DNA of 64,000 nt from contig LRBF01000060.1 in assembly GCA_001580565.1 (NCBI GenBank), positions 62,001 to 126,000 on the forward strand. The letters run 5' to 3'. Under the pieces are notes generated by a model, which was not told where the DNA came from, ran no database searches, and saw only the letters and a list, made by a program, of their open reading frames with translations. The translations under genes were made by a program, and so were the position numbers. Of this stretch, positions 52,759 to 62,261 are shown in pieces. How positions within the stretch are numbered: position 1 is the stretch's first letter; every line of letters starts with the position of its first letter. Source of the stretch: Caballeronia megalochromosomata. Lineage in GTDB: Bacteria > Pseudomonadota > Gammaproteobacteria > Burkholderiales > Burkholderiaceae.

Positions 52759-53031
52759 CGTGCAGGAAGCCTCACTCCGATACGCCGTCATGCCGAAGCG
52801 CTGCAGGATGAAGTTTTCCACGACGAGATGGATATCCGCTTCGCGCGGCCGCGTGCCCCAGCGGCTGTTTCCCGCCACCGACGCCACTGTGAACCACGAT
52901 TGCGGCGGAAACAGTTCGACGCGCAGCATGCCGCGTTCGAAGATCCTGAGTCGCCCCGTATCGATATGAAACTCGGCGCTGACCGCGCCACCCGGCATGC
53001 CGATGCTTGCCGTTATTGCCTTCGCCTTCAT
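52753..53031 (-). CDS. Hypothetical protein, 92 aa
   Basis: The product is a small beta-rich domain (GAVSAEFHIDTGRLRIFERG, then RVELFPPQSWFTVASVAG) with a C-terminal helix and one Cys near the end. There is no signal peptide or membrane segment. The family is not recognised. It is convergent with the DUF421 gene, with a 6-bp overlap. Confidence 0.5.
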   Translation of the reverse strand: MKAKAITASIGMPGGAVSAEFHIDTGRLRIFERGMLRVELFPPQSWFTVASVAGNSRWGTRPREADIHLVVENFILQRFGMTAYRSEASCTS

Positions 53032-53445
53032 GGTCTCGCTCTCTCAAAGTGCCGGCTCCGCGCGACAGAATTCTTCGTCTGTGTTCGCACGATTACCTTA
53101 GGGCGCCCATCTCCGGTCGGGTATCCCCATCAGGGAGGGAGCCGGTAGAAGGGTGCACGATTGTCAAATTCTCCAGCAACGCGATTGCGCAGTCCTTTCG
53201 AACGGCATAATCGCGCCGCCATTTAGGCAGAGATCTTCTTATAGGCATACAGTATTGACGTTGCGCTTCGCCGCCGAAATATCGGCGCAATCGGCAAGTC
53301 ACTCGCAACGCGTGCGGTGCATGACAGCGACAGTTCGCTGCCGCACAAAATTCGACCATCTGACACGTCTTATCGGCCGCGCTCTGGCATCGCGCAGGGG
53401 CCGGCTCGTTCACGAAAGATTCAAACCGGAGAGGAAAGCAAAATC
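53032..53445. other. Gap of about 400 bp upstream of the alcohol dehydrogenase gene
   Basis: No gene is supported. The stretch is less GC-rich than its surroundings, especially near 53210-53290, and probably holds the promoter of the dehydrogenase gene. Confidence 0.45.
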
Positions 53446-54504
53446 ATGCTGAAAGCGTATTCCTATGCAGCATCCGCAGCCGACAAACCACTCGGCCCGC
53501 TCGAAATCCAGCGCCGCGATGTCGGCCCAAACGATGTGCGCATCGACATTCTGTACTGCGGTGTGTGTCACTCCGACCTGCACATGGCGAAAAACGAATG
53601 GGGCGGCTCGAACTACCCGGTGGTGCCGGGACATGAGATCGTCGGGCGCGTCGCGGCGGTCGGCTCCGACGTGTCGAAGTTCAAGGTCGGCGACCTCGCG
53701 GGCGTCGGCTGCATGGTCGATTCATGTCGCGTATGCGAGGCCTGCAAGGAAGGACTCGAACAATTCTGCGACGGCCCCGAGAGCTTCACCCAGACCTACA
53801 ACTCGCCGGACAGGAAGTCGGGCGGCGTGACGTACGGCGGCTATTCGACGAGCATCGTCGTCGACGAGGCGTTCACGCTGAGCATCCCCGACAATCTCGA
53901 ACCGGCGGCGGTCGCACCCTTGCTGTGCGCGGGCATCACGACCTATTCGCCGCTGCGCCACTGGAACGTGCAGAAGGGGCACAAGGTCGGCGTCGTGGGA
54001 CTCGGCGGACTGGGTCACATGGGCGTGAAGCTCGCCGCCGCGATGGGCGCGCATGTCGTGCTCTTCACGACATCGCCGGGCAAGATCGAAGACGCGAAGC
54101 GCCTCGGCGCGCATGAAGTCGTGATCTCGAAAGATCCGGATCAGATGGCGGCGCACGCGAACAGCTTCGATTTCATTCTGAACACGGTGGCCGCGTCGCA
54201 CGATCTCGATCAGTTCATGGCGCTGCTCAAGCGTGACGGCACGATGACGCTCATCGGCGCGCCGGAGCATCCGCATCCGTCGCCTTCGGTGATGAACATG
54301 ATCTTCAAGCGCCGCTCGCTCGCCGGATCGCTCATCGGCGGCATCGCGGAAACGCAGGAGATGCTCGATTTCTGCGGCAAGTACGGCATCACGTCCGACA
54401 TCGAGATGATTCGCATGGATGAGATCAACAAGGCCTACGAACGCATGTTGAAGAGCGACGTGAAGTATCGCTTCGTGATCGACATGGCGACGATGGAAAA
54501 GTAA
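53446..54504 (+). CDS. Zinc-dependent NAD(P)-alcohol/aldehyde dehydrogenase (YahK/CAD type), 352 aa
   Basis: Catalytic zinc ligands lie in YCGVCHSDLH and VVPGHEIVG. The structural zinc loop is CMVDSCRVCEACKEGLEQFC, and the Rossmann nucleotide site is VGVVGLGGLGHMGVKLAAAM. The family is the broad-range cinnamyl-alcohol-type reductases that convert aldehydes to alcohols with NADPH. ATG 53446 follows GAGAGGAAAG. It stands alone and may serve aldehyde detoxification. Confidence 0.93.
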   Translation: MLKAYSYAASAADKPLGPLEIQRRDVGPNDVRIDILYCGVCHSDLHMAKNEWGGSNYPVVPGHEIVGRVAAVGSDVSKFKVGDLAGVGCMVDSCRVCEACKEGLEQFCDGPESFTQTYNSPDRKSGGVTYGGYSTSIVVDEAFTLSIPDNLEPAAVAPLLCAGITTYSPLRHWNVQKGHKVGVVGLGGLGHMGVKLAAAMGAHVVLFTTSPGKIEDAKRLGAHEVVISKDPDQMAAHANSFDFILNTVAASHDLDQFMALLKRDGTMTLIGAPEHPHPSPSVMNMIFKRRSLAGSLIGGIAETQEMLDFCGKYGITSDIEMIRMDEINKAYERMLKSDVKYRFVIDMATMEK

Positions 54505-54513
54505 GCGCGCGGT

Positions 54514-55410
54514 TCAGCGGGGCGCGTTCATCGTCGCGCGCATGCGCTCGACAAAGCGCTCCGTCACGGCGGGCAAGGTCCTGCCGCGCTTCTTCACGAT
54601 GGCGATCGGCCGCACGAACGCCGGATGGTCGATCGCCTTCACCACGAGCCCCGGCTCGGCGCGGACTTCACGCGCGGTTTCCGGCAGGATCGTCACGCCA
54701 AGACCGCCGCGCACCATCGCGACGGCGGTCATCATGTAGGTCGGTTCGCACGCGATATCGAGCGCCTCGCGCGTTTCGCTGAGCGCCGCGTCGACAACCG
54801 CGCGCACGCTCGTGCCCGGCGCGGTGAGCACGAGCGGCCAGCGCGCGAGATCGGCGAGGCTCACGCGCCGCTTCTTCGCGAGCGCATGTCCCTTCGGACA
54901 CACCACGACGAGCCGGTCCACGCCCGCATGCAGCACTTCGAGCAGCGGATCGAGCACATCGCCGCCCGTGAGACCGATATCCGCTTCCTCGTTGCGCACC
55001 AGCGCATTCACGGTGCTCGCCACCACGTCGCGAATCTGAAACACGACGCGCGGCACCTCGCGCTTCATGCCGATGATCAACTCGGGCAGCACGCTCGCCG
55101 CGAAGGTCGGCAGGCACGCGATGCGGATCGTGCCGCTTTCACCGGTGCCCATCGCGCGCGCATCGCGCAACACGTTCTCCATGTCGCGCAAAGACTTGCG
55201 CAAGAGCGGCAGCAGCTCGCGCCCGGTCGGCGTCAGCGCGACGTTACGGCTATTGCGATCGAAAAGCCGCGCGCCGACCGCGTCTTCCAGCCGGCGTATC
55301 TGCACGGTGAGCGCGGGCTGCGACAGATGCAGCCGCTCCGCCGCGCGCGTGAAACTGCCCGCCTCTGCCACCGCCACGAGCGCGCGAATATCGCGAAGAT
55401 TCAGATCCAT
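54514..55410 (-). CDS. LysR-family transcriptional regulator, 298 aa
   Basis: The N-terminal helix-turn-helix (RDIRALVAVAEAGSFTRAAE, then RLHLSQPALTVQIRRLEDAV) and the substrate domain (GTIRIACLPTFAASVLPELI) are standard LysR. It is divergent from the transporter gene at 55511 with 100 bp between, the classic arrangement for a LysR regulator and its target operon. It therefore probably activates the transporter and AtuA genes in response to their substrate. Confidence 0.93.
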   Translation of the reverse strand: MDLNLRDIRALVAVAEAGSFTRAAERLHLSQPALTVQIRRLEDAVGARLFDRNSRNVALTPTGRELLPLLRKSLRDMENVLRDARAMGTGESGTIRIACLPTFAASVLPELIIGMKREVPRVVFQIRDVVASTVNALVRNEEADIGLTGGDVLDPLLEVLHAGVDRLVVVCPKGHALAKKRRVSLADLARWPLVLTAPGTSVRAVVDAALSETREALDIACEPTYMMTAVAMVRGGLGVTILPETAREVRAEPGLVVKAIDHPAFVRPIAIVKKRGRTLPAVTERFVERMRATMNAPR

Positions 55411-55510
55411 TATGGTTTGTGATAGCTGCGATCAAATCATTTCAATTGTGTTATCGCCGCTTCGAACTTACTCTCGACTCCATCAAAAGACAATATTCGG
55501 AGACACGTTC

Positions 55511-56815
55511 ATGCTGCCGTTGCTCGGCCTCGCCACCATTGTCGTCCTGCTCGGGGCGATTCTTTCCAAGCGCATGTCGCCGCTCGTCGCGCTCATCATC
55601 GTGCCGATCGCGGCGTCGCTGATCGGCGGCTTCGGACTCTCGACGAGCAAGTTCGTCATCGACGGACTGAAGAGCCTCGCGCCCGTCGTCGGCATGTTCG
55701 TGTTCGCGATTCTCTACTTCGGCACGATCACGGATGCGGGCACGCTCGATCCGATCATCGACCGCATCCTGCGCGCGGTCGGCACGAAGCCGACGCGCAT
55801 TGTGATGGGCACCACGCTGCTCGCGCTGCTGATCCATCTCGATGGCTCCGGCGCGGTCTGTTTTCTCGTGACGATCCCCGCGATGCTGCCGCTTTACGAT
55901 CGCCTGAACATGGACAGGCGCGTGCTCGCGGCAGCGGTGTCGATGGCGGCGGGCATCAATTTCCTGCCGTGGACCGGGCCGATGATCCGTGCGTCCGCCT
56001 CGCTGCATTTGCCGATTTCGGCGCTGTTCAATCCGCTGATTCCGGTGCAGATCATCGGCCTCGCGTTCGTGTTCGGCATGGCGTGGTGGCTCGGCCGCCG
56101 CGAGGAAAAGCGTCTGGGCTATTCGAGCGCGAACGGCGCGATTCCCGTTCCGCAGCGTGAACTGACGCCGGAGGAGCAGGCGCTGCGCCGCCCGAAGAAC
56201 TTCTGGTTCAACATCGTGCTGACGATCGTCGTGCTCGGCACGATGGTCGTGATGGGCGAGAAAATCCCGCCTGCGGTCATGTTCATGGTCGGCCTGTGCA
56301 TCGCGCTGATGGTGAATTACCCGAACGTCGACATGCAGAGAAAACGCATCGACGCCCATGCGCGCGCCGCGCTGATGATGGCGGGCATTCTGCTCGCGGC
56401 GGGCGTGTTCACCGGCATCATGCAGGGCAGCGGCATGCTGAAGGCGATGGCGCAGTCGGCCGTCGGCTTCGTGCCGCCCTCGATGGCCGGACACATTCCC
56501 GTCGTGCTCGGCCTCTTGTCGATGCCGCTCTCGATGCTCTTCGATCCCGATTCGTTCTATTTCGGCGTGCTGCCGGTGATCGCCGAAGTGGCGTCGCAAC
56601 TCGGCGTGCCGGCGGTGCATGTCGGACAGGCCGCGCTGCTTGGCCAGATGACGACCGGCTTTCCCGTGAGTCCGCTCACGCCCGCGACGTTTCTCGTCGT
56701 CGGCCTGTGCGGCATCGATCTCGCGGATCATCAGAAGTTCACGTTCCCGCTGCTGTTCGGCGCGTCGGTCGTCATGACGATCGCGTGCGTCGTGCTGGGC
56801 GTGTTTCCGCTTTAA
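55511..56815 (+). CDS. Citrate/organic-acid transporter (CitMHS type), 434 aa
   Basis: About eleven membrane segments cover the protein. The family features LDGSGAVCFLVTIPAMLPLY, FLPWTGPMIRASASL and DPDSFYFGVLPVIAEVA belong to the CitMHS/Ion-transporter superfamily, which moves citrate-metal complexes or related acids. It is the first gene of an operon with the AtuA-like pair, 19 bp apart. The link suggests import of an organic acid that the AtuA-type proteins process. Confidence 0.92.
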   Translation: MLPLLGLATIVVLLGAILSKRMSPLVALIIVPIAASLIGGFGLSTSKFVIDGLKSLAPVVGMFVFAILYFGTITDAGTLDPIIDRILRAVGTKPTRIVMGTTLLALLIHLDGSGAVCFLVTIPAMLPLYDRLNMDRRVLAAAVSMAAGINFLPWTGPMIRASASLHLPISALFNPLIPVQIIGLAFVFGMAWWLGRREEKRLGYSSANGAIPVPQRELTPEEQALRRPKNFWFNIVLTIVVLGTMVVMGEKIPPAVMFMVGLCIALMVNYPNVDMQRKRIDAHARAALMMAGILLAAGVFTGIMQGSGMLKAMAQSAVGFVPPSMAGHIPVVLGLLSMPLSMLFDPDSFYFGVLPVIAEVASQLGVPAVHVGQAALLGQMTTGFPVSPLTPATFLVVGLCGIDLADHQKFTFPLLFGASVVMTIACVVLGVFPL

Positions 56816-56834
56816 TCCCTTACCGGATGACGTC

Positions 56835-58193
56835 ATGAAAGACACCATCAGACTAGGCGCGGGCGCGGGCTATTCGGGCGACCGCATCGAGCCCGCCGTC
56901 GAACTCGCGGAGCACGGCGCGCTCGACTATCTCGTGTTCGAGTGCCTCGCCGAACGCACGATCGCGATCGCGCAACAGGCGCGCCGCAACGATCCCGATC
57001 AGGGCTACGACCCGCTGCTCGAAGCGCGCATGCGCGCGGTGCTGCCGGTCGCGGCGAAAAACGGCGTGCGCATCATCTCGAACATGGGCGCGGCCAATCC
57101 GCACGCGGCGGCGCGAAAGACCGCGCAGATCGCGCGCGAACTCGGCCTGCATGGATTGAAGATCGCCGCGGTCACGGGCGACGACGTGCTCGACGTTGTC
57201 CTTCGTTCGGGTCTACGTTTCGAGGAATCCGGCGATGAGGTGAGCGCGTATGCGGACCGCATCGTCTCGGCGAACGCGTACCTCGGTGCGGCGCCGATCG
57301 TCGCTGCGCTCGCGGCCGGCGCGGATATCGTGCTGACGGGGCGTGTCGCCGATCCGTCGCTGTTCACGGCGCCGCTCATCCATGAATTCGGCTGGTCGAT
57401 GGACGACTGGAACACGCTCGGGCAGGCGACCGTCGTCGGTCATCTGCTCGAATGCGCGGGGCAGGTGACGGGCGGCTACTTTGCCGATCCCGGTTACAAG
57501 GACGTCGTCAATCTCGCGCGTCTCGGCTTTCCGATCGGCGAAGTGAGCGCAAACGGCGCGATCGTCGTCACGAAGGTGCCGCATGCGGGCGGCTCAGTGA
57601 CCGAAGCGACGTGCAAGGAGCAACTGCTCTATGAGATTCACGATCCGGCCCGTTACTTTCAGCCGGATGTCGTCGCGGATTTCACGCAGGTTCGCGTGAC
57701 GCGGGAAGCGCAGGACCGCGTACGCGTGACGGGCGGACGCGGCGCCGCGCGCACCGACACGCTTAAAGTCTCGGTGGCCTATGCCGATGGCTACATCGGC
57801 GAAGGCCAGATTTCGTACGGCGGCCCGGGCGCGGTCGCACGCGCGCGGCTCGCGCTCGATATCGTGCGCGAGCGGCTCGCGATCACGGGCGTCGCCACGA
57901 GCGAGCTGCGCTTCGACCTCGTCGGCGTGAACGCGCTTTATGGCGACGCGCTCGCTTCACTACACGACGAGCCGCGCGAAGTGCGCGTGCGCGTCGCGGG
58001 CCGCGTATCGAACGCGAAGGAAGCGGCGCGGATCGGCAACGAGGTCGAAACGCTCTACACCAACGGCCCGGCGGGCGGCGGCGGCGTGACGAAGGCGACG
58101 CGCGAAGTCATCGCCGTGCAGTCCGTGTTGCTCGCGCGCGAGCATGTGAAGCCCGTTTTCGAATTCGTGGAGGCAAGCGATGAAACTGCGTGA
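56835..58193 (+). CDS. AtuA-like protein (DUF1446 domain), 452 aa
   Basis: The start KDTIRLGAGAGYSGDRIEPA and ADIVLTGRVADPSLFTAPLI are hallmarks of the AtuA/DUF1446 family, named from acyclic terpene utilisation in Pseudomonas. In many relatives this domain is fused to a C-terminal domain of about 100 residues; here that part is a separate gene overlapping by 14 bp. The reaction is not established. Operon context with an organic-acid carrier suggests a role in acid catabolism. Confidence 0.9.
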   Translation: MKDTIRLGAGAGYSGDRIEPAVELAEHGALDYLVFECLAERTIAIAQQARRNDPDQGYDPLLEARMRAVLPVAAKNGVRIISNMGAANPHAAARKTAQIARELGLHGLKIAAVTGDDVLDVVLRSGLRFEESGDEVSAYADRIVSANAYLGAAPIVAALAAGADIVLTGRVADPSLFTAPLIHEFGWSMDDWNTLGQATVVGHLLECAGQVTGGYFADPGYKDVVNLARLGFPIGEVSANGAIVVTKVPHAGGSVTEATCKEQLLYEIHDPARYFQPDVVADFTQVRVTREAQDRVRVTGGRGAARTDTLKVSVAYADGYIGEGQISYGGPGAVARARLALDIVRERLAITGVATSELRFDLVGVNALYGDALASLHDEPREVRVRVAGRVSNAKEAARIGNEVETLYTNGPAGGGGVTKATREVIAVQSVLLAREHVKPVFEFVEASDETA

Positions 58194-58491
58194 ACTGGCG
58201 CATGGCCGCACCGGCGACAAAGGCAACACGTTGAACGTGTCGGTGATCTGCTTCGACGCGAAGCACTACGCGGTGCTGCGCGAACGGCTGACACCCGAGC
58301 GCGTGAAGGCCCATCTCGCCGATGTCGTGAAGGGCGATGTCGTGCGTTACGAGCTGCCGCATCTCAACGCGTTCAACTTCGTGCTCGGTCATGCGCTCGG
58401 TGGCGGCGTCACGCGTTCGCTCGCGCTCGACGCGCACGGCAAGTCAATGAGCTCGGCGCTGCTCGACATCGATATCGGCGATATTTCGTAA
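58180..58491 (+). CDS. AtuA-like C-terminal (ferredoxin-fold) subunit, 103 aa
   Basis: The protein MKLRELAHGRTGDKGNTLNV, with LPHLNAFNFVLGHALGGGVTRSL, matches the separate C-terminal domain found fused to DUF1446 proteins. It is encoded with a 14-bp overlap by the larger AtuA-like gene, so the two almost certainly form one complex. The G-D-K-G-x-x-x-N motif near the start is the conserved signature. It is the last gene of the operon. Confidence 0.85.
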   Translation: MKLRELAHGRTGDKGNTLNVSVICFDAKHYAVLRERLTPERVKAHLADVVKGDVVRYELPHLNAFNFVLGHALGGGVTRSLALDAHGKSMSSALLDIDIGDIS

Positions 58492-58718
58492 GACGAAACC
58501 CCGCGTCGATGCGTTGTCCGAAATTCAATGCCTCGATCGCGCCCCAGATGTTGGGAAAGCTAACTAGTTAGGTAAAAAGATCCGCCTGAATCTAGACAAA
58601 AGCTCGTCAAAGCGTCGCATAAAACTCTCGTTAGACTTTTTTACAACTTAGTTGGCGGGTGGTCCTAAACGTCTGAATACAATCGAAATTGTTAAGAATT
58701 GTGCAGCGTCGGGACCTA
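58492..58718. promoter_or_regulatory. AT-rich promoter region of the polysaccharide locus with a palindrome
   Basis: This region is much richer in A and T than its neighbours. It contains the exact 12-bp palindrome CTAACTAGTTAG at 58560-58571, and further A/T tracts around 58625-58700. It is 148 bp upstream of wecB, so it likely carries the promoter and a regulator site for the exopolysaccharide genes. Confidence 0.5.
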
Positions 58719-59921
58719 ATGAACACGAAGCGAAAAACGATACTTTCCATTTTTGGAACGCGGCCTGAAGCCATCAAGATGGCGCCACTCGTCAAGGCGC
58801 TCGACGCGGAACCGGACATTCGTTCCGTCGTGTGCGTGACCGGTCAGCATCGCTCGATGCTGAAGCAGGTGCTCGATCTGTTCGATATCACGCCCCATCA
58901 CGATCTCGCGGTCATGTCGGAGAACCAGAGCCTGAACGGGCTGGTTTCGCGCCTCATCGTGTCGATCGATGACGTCATCACGCAGGAACAGCCGGCTCGC
59001 GTGCTCGTGCATGGCGACACGACCACCGCGACGGCGGCCGCGCTCGCCGCATTTCACCGGCGGGTGCCTGTCGCGCACGTCGAGGCGGGCCTGCGCACCG
59101 GCGACATGAGCAGCCCGTGGCCGGAAGAGATGAACAGGCGCTTCGTCGATGTCGTGAGCGACCTGATGTTCGTCCCGACGCAGCGTTCGTACGACAACCT
59201 CGTGAAGGAAACGGTGCACGGCCGTGCGTTCGTGACCGGCAACACGGTGATCGACGCGCTGCACTCCGTCACGAAGCGCATCGATTCGCAGGATGCATTG
59301 CGCCAGAAACTCGATGCGCGCTTTCCGTTTCTCGATCCTTCGAAGCATCTGGTGCTCGTCACCGGCCATCGGCGCGAGAGCTTCGGCCGGGGCTTGCGCG
59401 ATATCTGCGCGGCGCTGGTGCGGCTCGCGCGGCGTTCCGACGTGCAGATCGTCTATCCGGTCCATTTGAATCCGAACGTACGTGCGACGGTGATCAGCGC
59501 GCTCGGCGGTGCGCCGAACGTGTTTCTCATCGAGCCGCAGAACTACCTCGGTTTCGTGCGGCTCCTGCAGCGCGCGACGCTCGTGCTGACCGACTCGGGC
59601 GGCGTGCAGGAAGAAGCGCCGGCGCTCGGCAAGCCGGTGCTCGTCATGCGGGACGTCACGGAACGTCCCGAAGCCATCGACGCCGGCACCGCCGTGCTCG
59701 TCGGCACGGACAGCGACGCCATCGCCGCGACGGTTCATCTGCTTCTCGATGACGAGAACGCCCGTGCGGCGTTCACCCGCAGCGTCAATCCGTACGGCGA
59801 TGGACGAGCCTCGGCGCGCATCGTCGCCGCGCTCGCGGGCCGCCCCTTCGAGGAATTCAGACCCGTGATCCCGCGCAGATCGAACGATGCGGCGCGTGTC
59901 ATGCGCGAGGCGTTCGCGTAG
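58719..59921 (+). CDS. wecB: UDP-N-acetylglucosamine 2-epimerase (non-hydrolysing), 400 aa
   Basis: Family motifs are all present: FGTRPEAIKMAPLVKAL at the N-terminus, VHGDTTTATAAALAAFHRRV with AHVEAGLRTGD, VTGHRRESFGRG in the middle and DSGGVQEEAPALGKPVLVMR with TERPEAIDAGTAVLVGTD at the C-terminus. It converts UDP-GlcNAc to UDP-ManNAc in the cytoplasm. The following genes encode a BcsB-like and an NfrB-like protein. In E. coli, NfrB-dependent glycan synthesis needs WecB, so this is probably the dedicated precursor enzyme of the pathway. Confidence 0.94.
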   Translation: MNTKRKTILSIFGTRPEAIKMAPLVKALDAEPDIRSVVCVTGQHRSMLKQVLDLFDITPHHDLAVMSENQSLNGLVSRLIVSIDDVITQEQPARVLVHGDTTTATAAALAAFHRRVPVAHVEAGLRTGDMSSPWPEEMNRRFVDVVSDLMFVPTQRSYDNLVKETVHGRAFVTGNTVIDALHSVTKRIDSQDALRQKLDARFPFLDPSKHLVLVTGHRRESFGRGLRDICAALVRLARRSDVQIVYPVHLNPNVRATVISALGGAPNVFLIEPQNYLGFVRLLQRATLVLTDSGGVQEEAPALGKPVLVMRDVTERPEAIDAGTAVLVGTDSDAIAATVHLLLDDENARAAFTRSVNPYGDGRASARIVAALAGRPFEEFRPVIPRRSNDAARVMREAFA

Positions 59922-60023
59922 TCCTTCGCAATCCTGGCTTCGCGCAATCGGGGCGATCGCGCGCGACGTGCATGTGCCTTCGCGGCCATCCCGCCACGTT
60001 GCGTCAACTTCGAGTCATTCAAC

Positions 60024-62261
60024 TTGCTCAACGACATCTTCAAGCGGCGCGGTCCGCGTGCCGTTCTGGTTTCAATCGCCCTGTGCGCCGCGCTGTTCGC
60101 GGGCCTTCAGCATGCAGCCGGGGCCGCCACGACGGACACCGGTATCGCGGGCGCGATCGGGCGGCTCGGCCTCGATGCGCCGGAAACGCGCACCGTGACC
60201 TTGCGTCAGCTCGGCCTGCTCGAAAGCGTGACGCTCAACGCGCCGGACACCCGGCGCGAGTTCTTCCTGCCGGTGCCCGCCGGCGTGCCGATCACCGATG
60301 CCACGCTGCAATTCGACGGCGGCTATGTGCGCGGCGACGGCGGGCGCGTGACGATGCTCCTTTCGCTCGACGGCTCGCCGGTGCTCGCTCGCGCGTTCAC
60401 GCAGGATGCGGGCGGCGTATCGGTCAACCTCGGCGTCGACGGCGCGCCGCGTTCCGCCGGCTTCGTGCGCATGGGGCTCGGCTTCGCGTCGGTGGTCAAC
60501 CAGGGCGAGTGCGCCGATCAGACGGCCATCGGCAACGTGCTGCGCGTCGATCCGACGACGCGTCTCACCTTCCGCTTCAATCCCGCCGACGTGCAGGACC
60601 TGCGCACCGCATGGAGCGCGCTGCCGTACGCGCCCGTGCTCGCCGTGTCGGGCCGCACGCTCTCGACGAATGCTTTCGATACCGCCTGGCGCACCGACGC
60701 CCTCCTGCAACGCGACGGCAAGCGTCCCGTGATGCAGGCGCTGGCCGCAGTGGGCGACACCGTCGATCTCACGGGCATCGACGTGCCCGCGCCGTTGCGC
60801 GCCGTTCCCGCGTTCGCCGCGCTCGCGCCCGGCGGCAAACACGCGATCAGGGACGACGCGGAACTCGGCGCCCTCGTCGCGCTGGGCGCACGCGCGGCAT
60901 TCGGTCCGGACGTGGTCGTCGCCGACAATCCGATGCGCAAGACGATCAACACCGCGCTCGACGCATTGCGCGCGCAGGTCGCGAGCACCTCGGGCGACGC
61001 GCTCGCCGCCTTCGACGCATGGCGCAAGGATACGGCGTCGCAGCTGACGGCGCCGCTCGCGCCGGGCGAAGTGCGCGTGGCGCACGTGGGCGGCCGAGCG
61101 ATGATCGTCGTCGGCGACACGCGCGGCATCGGCGCGCTCGCGCACGGCTGGCGGCCCATCGACGTATCGAATCGCGTGATCGTGCATCGCATCGACGCGG
61201 CGCAGCAAACGCACGGCGACACCATCGCGCTGTCCGATCTCGGCGGCGAGCCGCGCAGCATCGACGTGCAGACGTCCGCGTCCTGGGATGCGCGCTTCGA
61301 TCTCGCCGCGGCGTCCGGCAACGGCCGCCTGCCGGAGCAAGTGGTGCTCGACCTCGCGGCATCGCCGACGCTCGCGAACGGCGGGGCGACCGCCACCGTG
61401 TACTTCAACGACGTGATGATCGGCGCGAAGCTCATCAACGTCGATGGCGCGCGTCAGCGTCTCGTTGTGCCGATTCCGCGTTACGCGCTGGCGCGCACCA
61501 ACGATCTGCGCGTGACTTTCCGCCGCCAGCCCGACGGCGGCTGTCAGGCGCGCCAGACGTATCCCGTCGCCGTGCTGCCGTCGAGCCATCTGCGTCTCGC
61601 GAAGGCCACGCCCGACAACACGTTCGCGGGCATGGCGGCGCGCTATGCGACGTCCGCAACGGTGTACGTGCCGCGCGCCTGGCTCGACGACGCATTGAAC
61701 AGCGTGCCGCGGCTCGCCGTGCTGACCGGCGCGGCGGGCATCGCGCCGGTATCGGCGAAATTCGCGGTAAGCGCCGCGGGCGCTACCGCGCAGCCCGACG
61801 GCCCGTTCCTCGCCGCCGATGTCAGGCTCGCCGACGAGAAGAATCCCGCCGTGTATTCGGCCGATCGTCTTTTGCTGACATCGCCCGCGGGCGATACCTT
61901 GCTCGACATGTCGGGGCTGTCGCGCGTCGCGGTCGTGAGCGTCGCGAGCGCGGGCGGCGAGAGCGGCGTCGTGTATCGATCGGCGGGCGCGGCGCCCGTG
62001 CTGACCGACAAGCTGCAGCTTTCGCGCGGCAATATCGCCGTGGTCAATGAATCCGGCGTGCTCCGGCAGTTCGACACGGTCAATCCGGAAGAGATGACAG
62101 AAGAGAGCGCGACGAGCACCGACTGGGTCACGCGGCACTGGGCGCGCTGGGGCATTCCGGCGGTGCTCGTGGTGCTGCTGCTCGCGTTGATCGCACTCGC
62201 GGGCCACGCGCGCCGCAGGCATCGCAGCGGCCGCGCCGGCGATGACGAGGATCGCGGGTGA
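60024..62261 (+). CDS. BcsB-like periplasmic polysaccharide-export/regulatory protein, 745 aa
   Basis: The protein has a signal peptide (VLVSIALCAALFAGL, cleaved near AGA), a large periplasmic part of alternating beta domains (REFFLPVPAGVPITDATLQF; RPIDVSNRVIVHRIDAA), and a C-terminal membrane anchor (IPAVLVVLLLALIALAG) with a basic tail. This is the BcsB layout. BcsB proteins guide nascent cellulose-type chains in the periplasm. The start is TTG 60024; wecB ends 103 bp upstream. The stop shares one base with the next gene's ATG, so it is coupled to the glycosyltransferase, suggesting a joint synthase complex. Confidence 0.8.
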   Translation: MLNDIFKRRGPRAVLVSIALCAALFAGLQHAAGAATTDTGIAGAIGRLGLDAPETRTVTLRQLGLLESVTLNAPDTRREFFLPVPAGVPITDATLQFDGGYVRGDGGRVTMLLSLDGSPVLARAFTQDAGGVSVNLGVDGAPRSAGFVRMGLGFASVVNQGECADQTAIGNVLRVDPTTRLTFRFNPADVQDLRTAWSALPYAPVLAVSGRTLSTNAFDTAWRTDALLQRDGKRPVMQALAAVGDTVDLTGIDVPAPLRAVPAFAALAPGGKHAIRDDAELGALVALGARAAFGPDVVVADNPMRKTINTALDALRAQVASTSGDALAAFDAWRKDTASQLTAPLAPGEVRVAHVGGRAMIVVGDTRGIGALAHGWRPIDVSNRVIVHRIDAAQQTHGDTIALSDLGGEPRSIDVQTSASWDARFDLAAASGNGRLPEQVVLDLAASPTLANGGATATVYFNDVMIGAKLINVDGARQRLVVPIPRYALARTNDLRVTFRRQPDGGCQARQTYPVAVLPSSHLRLAKATPDNTFAGMAARYATSATVYVPRAWLDDALNSVPRLAVLTGAAGIAPVSAKFAVSAAGATAQPDGPFLAADVRLADEKNPAVYSADRLLLTSPAGDTLLDMSGLSRVAVVSVASAGGESGVVYRSAGAAPVLTDKLQLSRGNIAVVNESGVLRQFDTVNPEEMTEESATSTDWVTRHWARWGIPAVLVVLLLALIALAGHARRRHRSGRAGDDEDRG

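Noticed and set aside
60072..62222. Very long open frame (716 codons) on the minus strand
   Set aside because: It is antisense to the BcsB-like gene, extremely Arg/His-rich, and arises from GC-rich codon bias.
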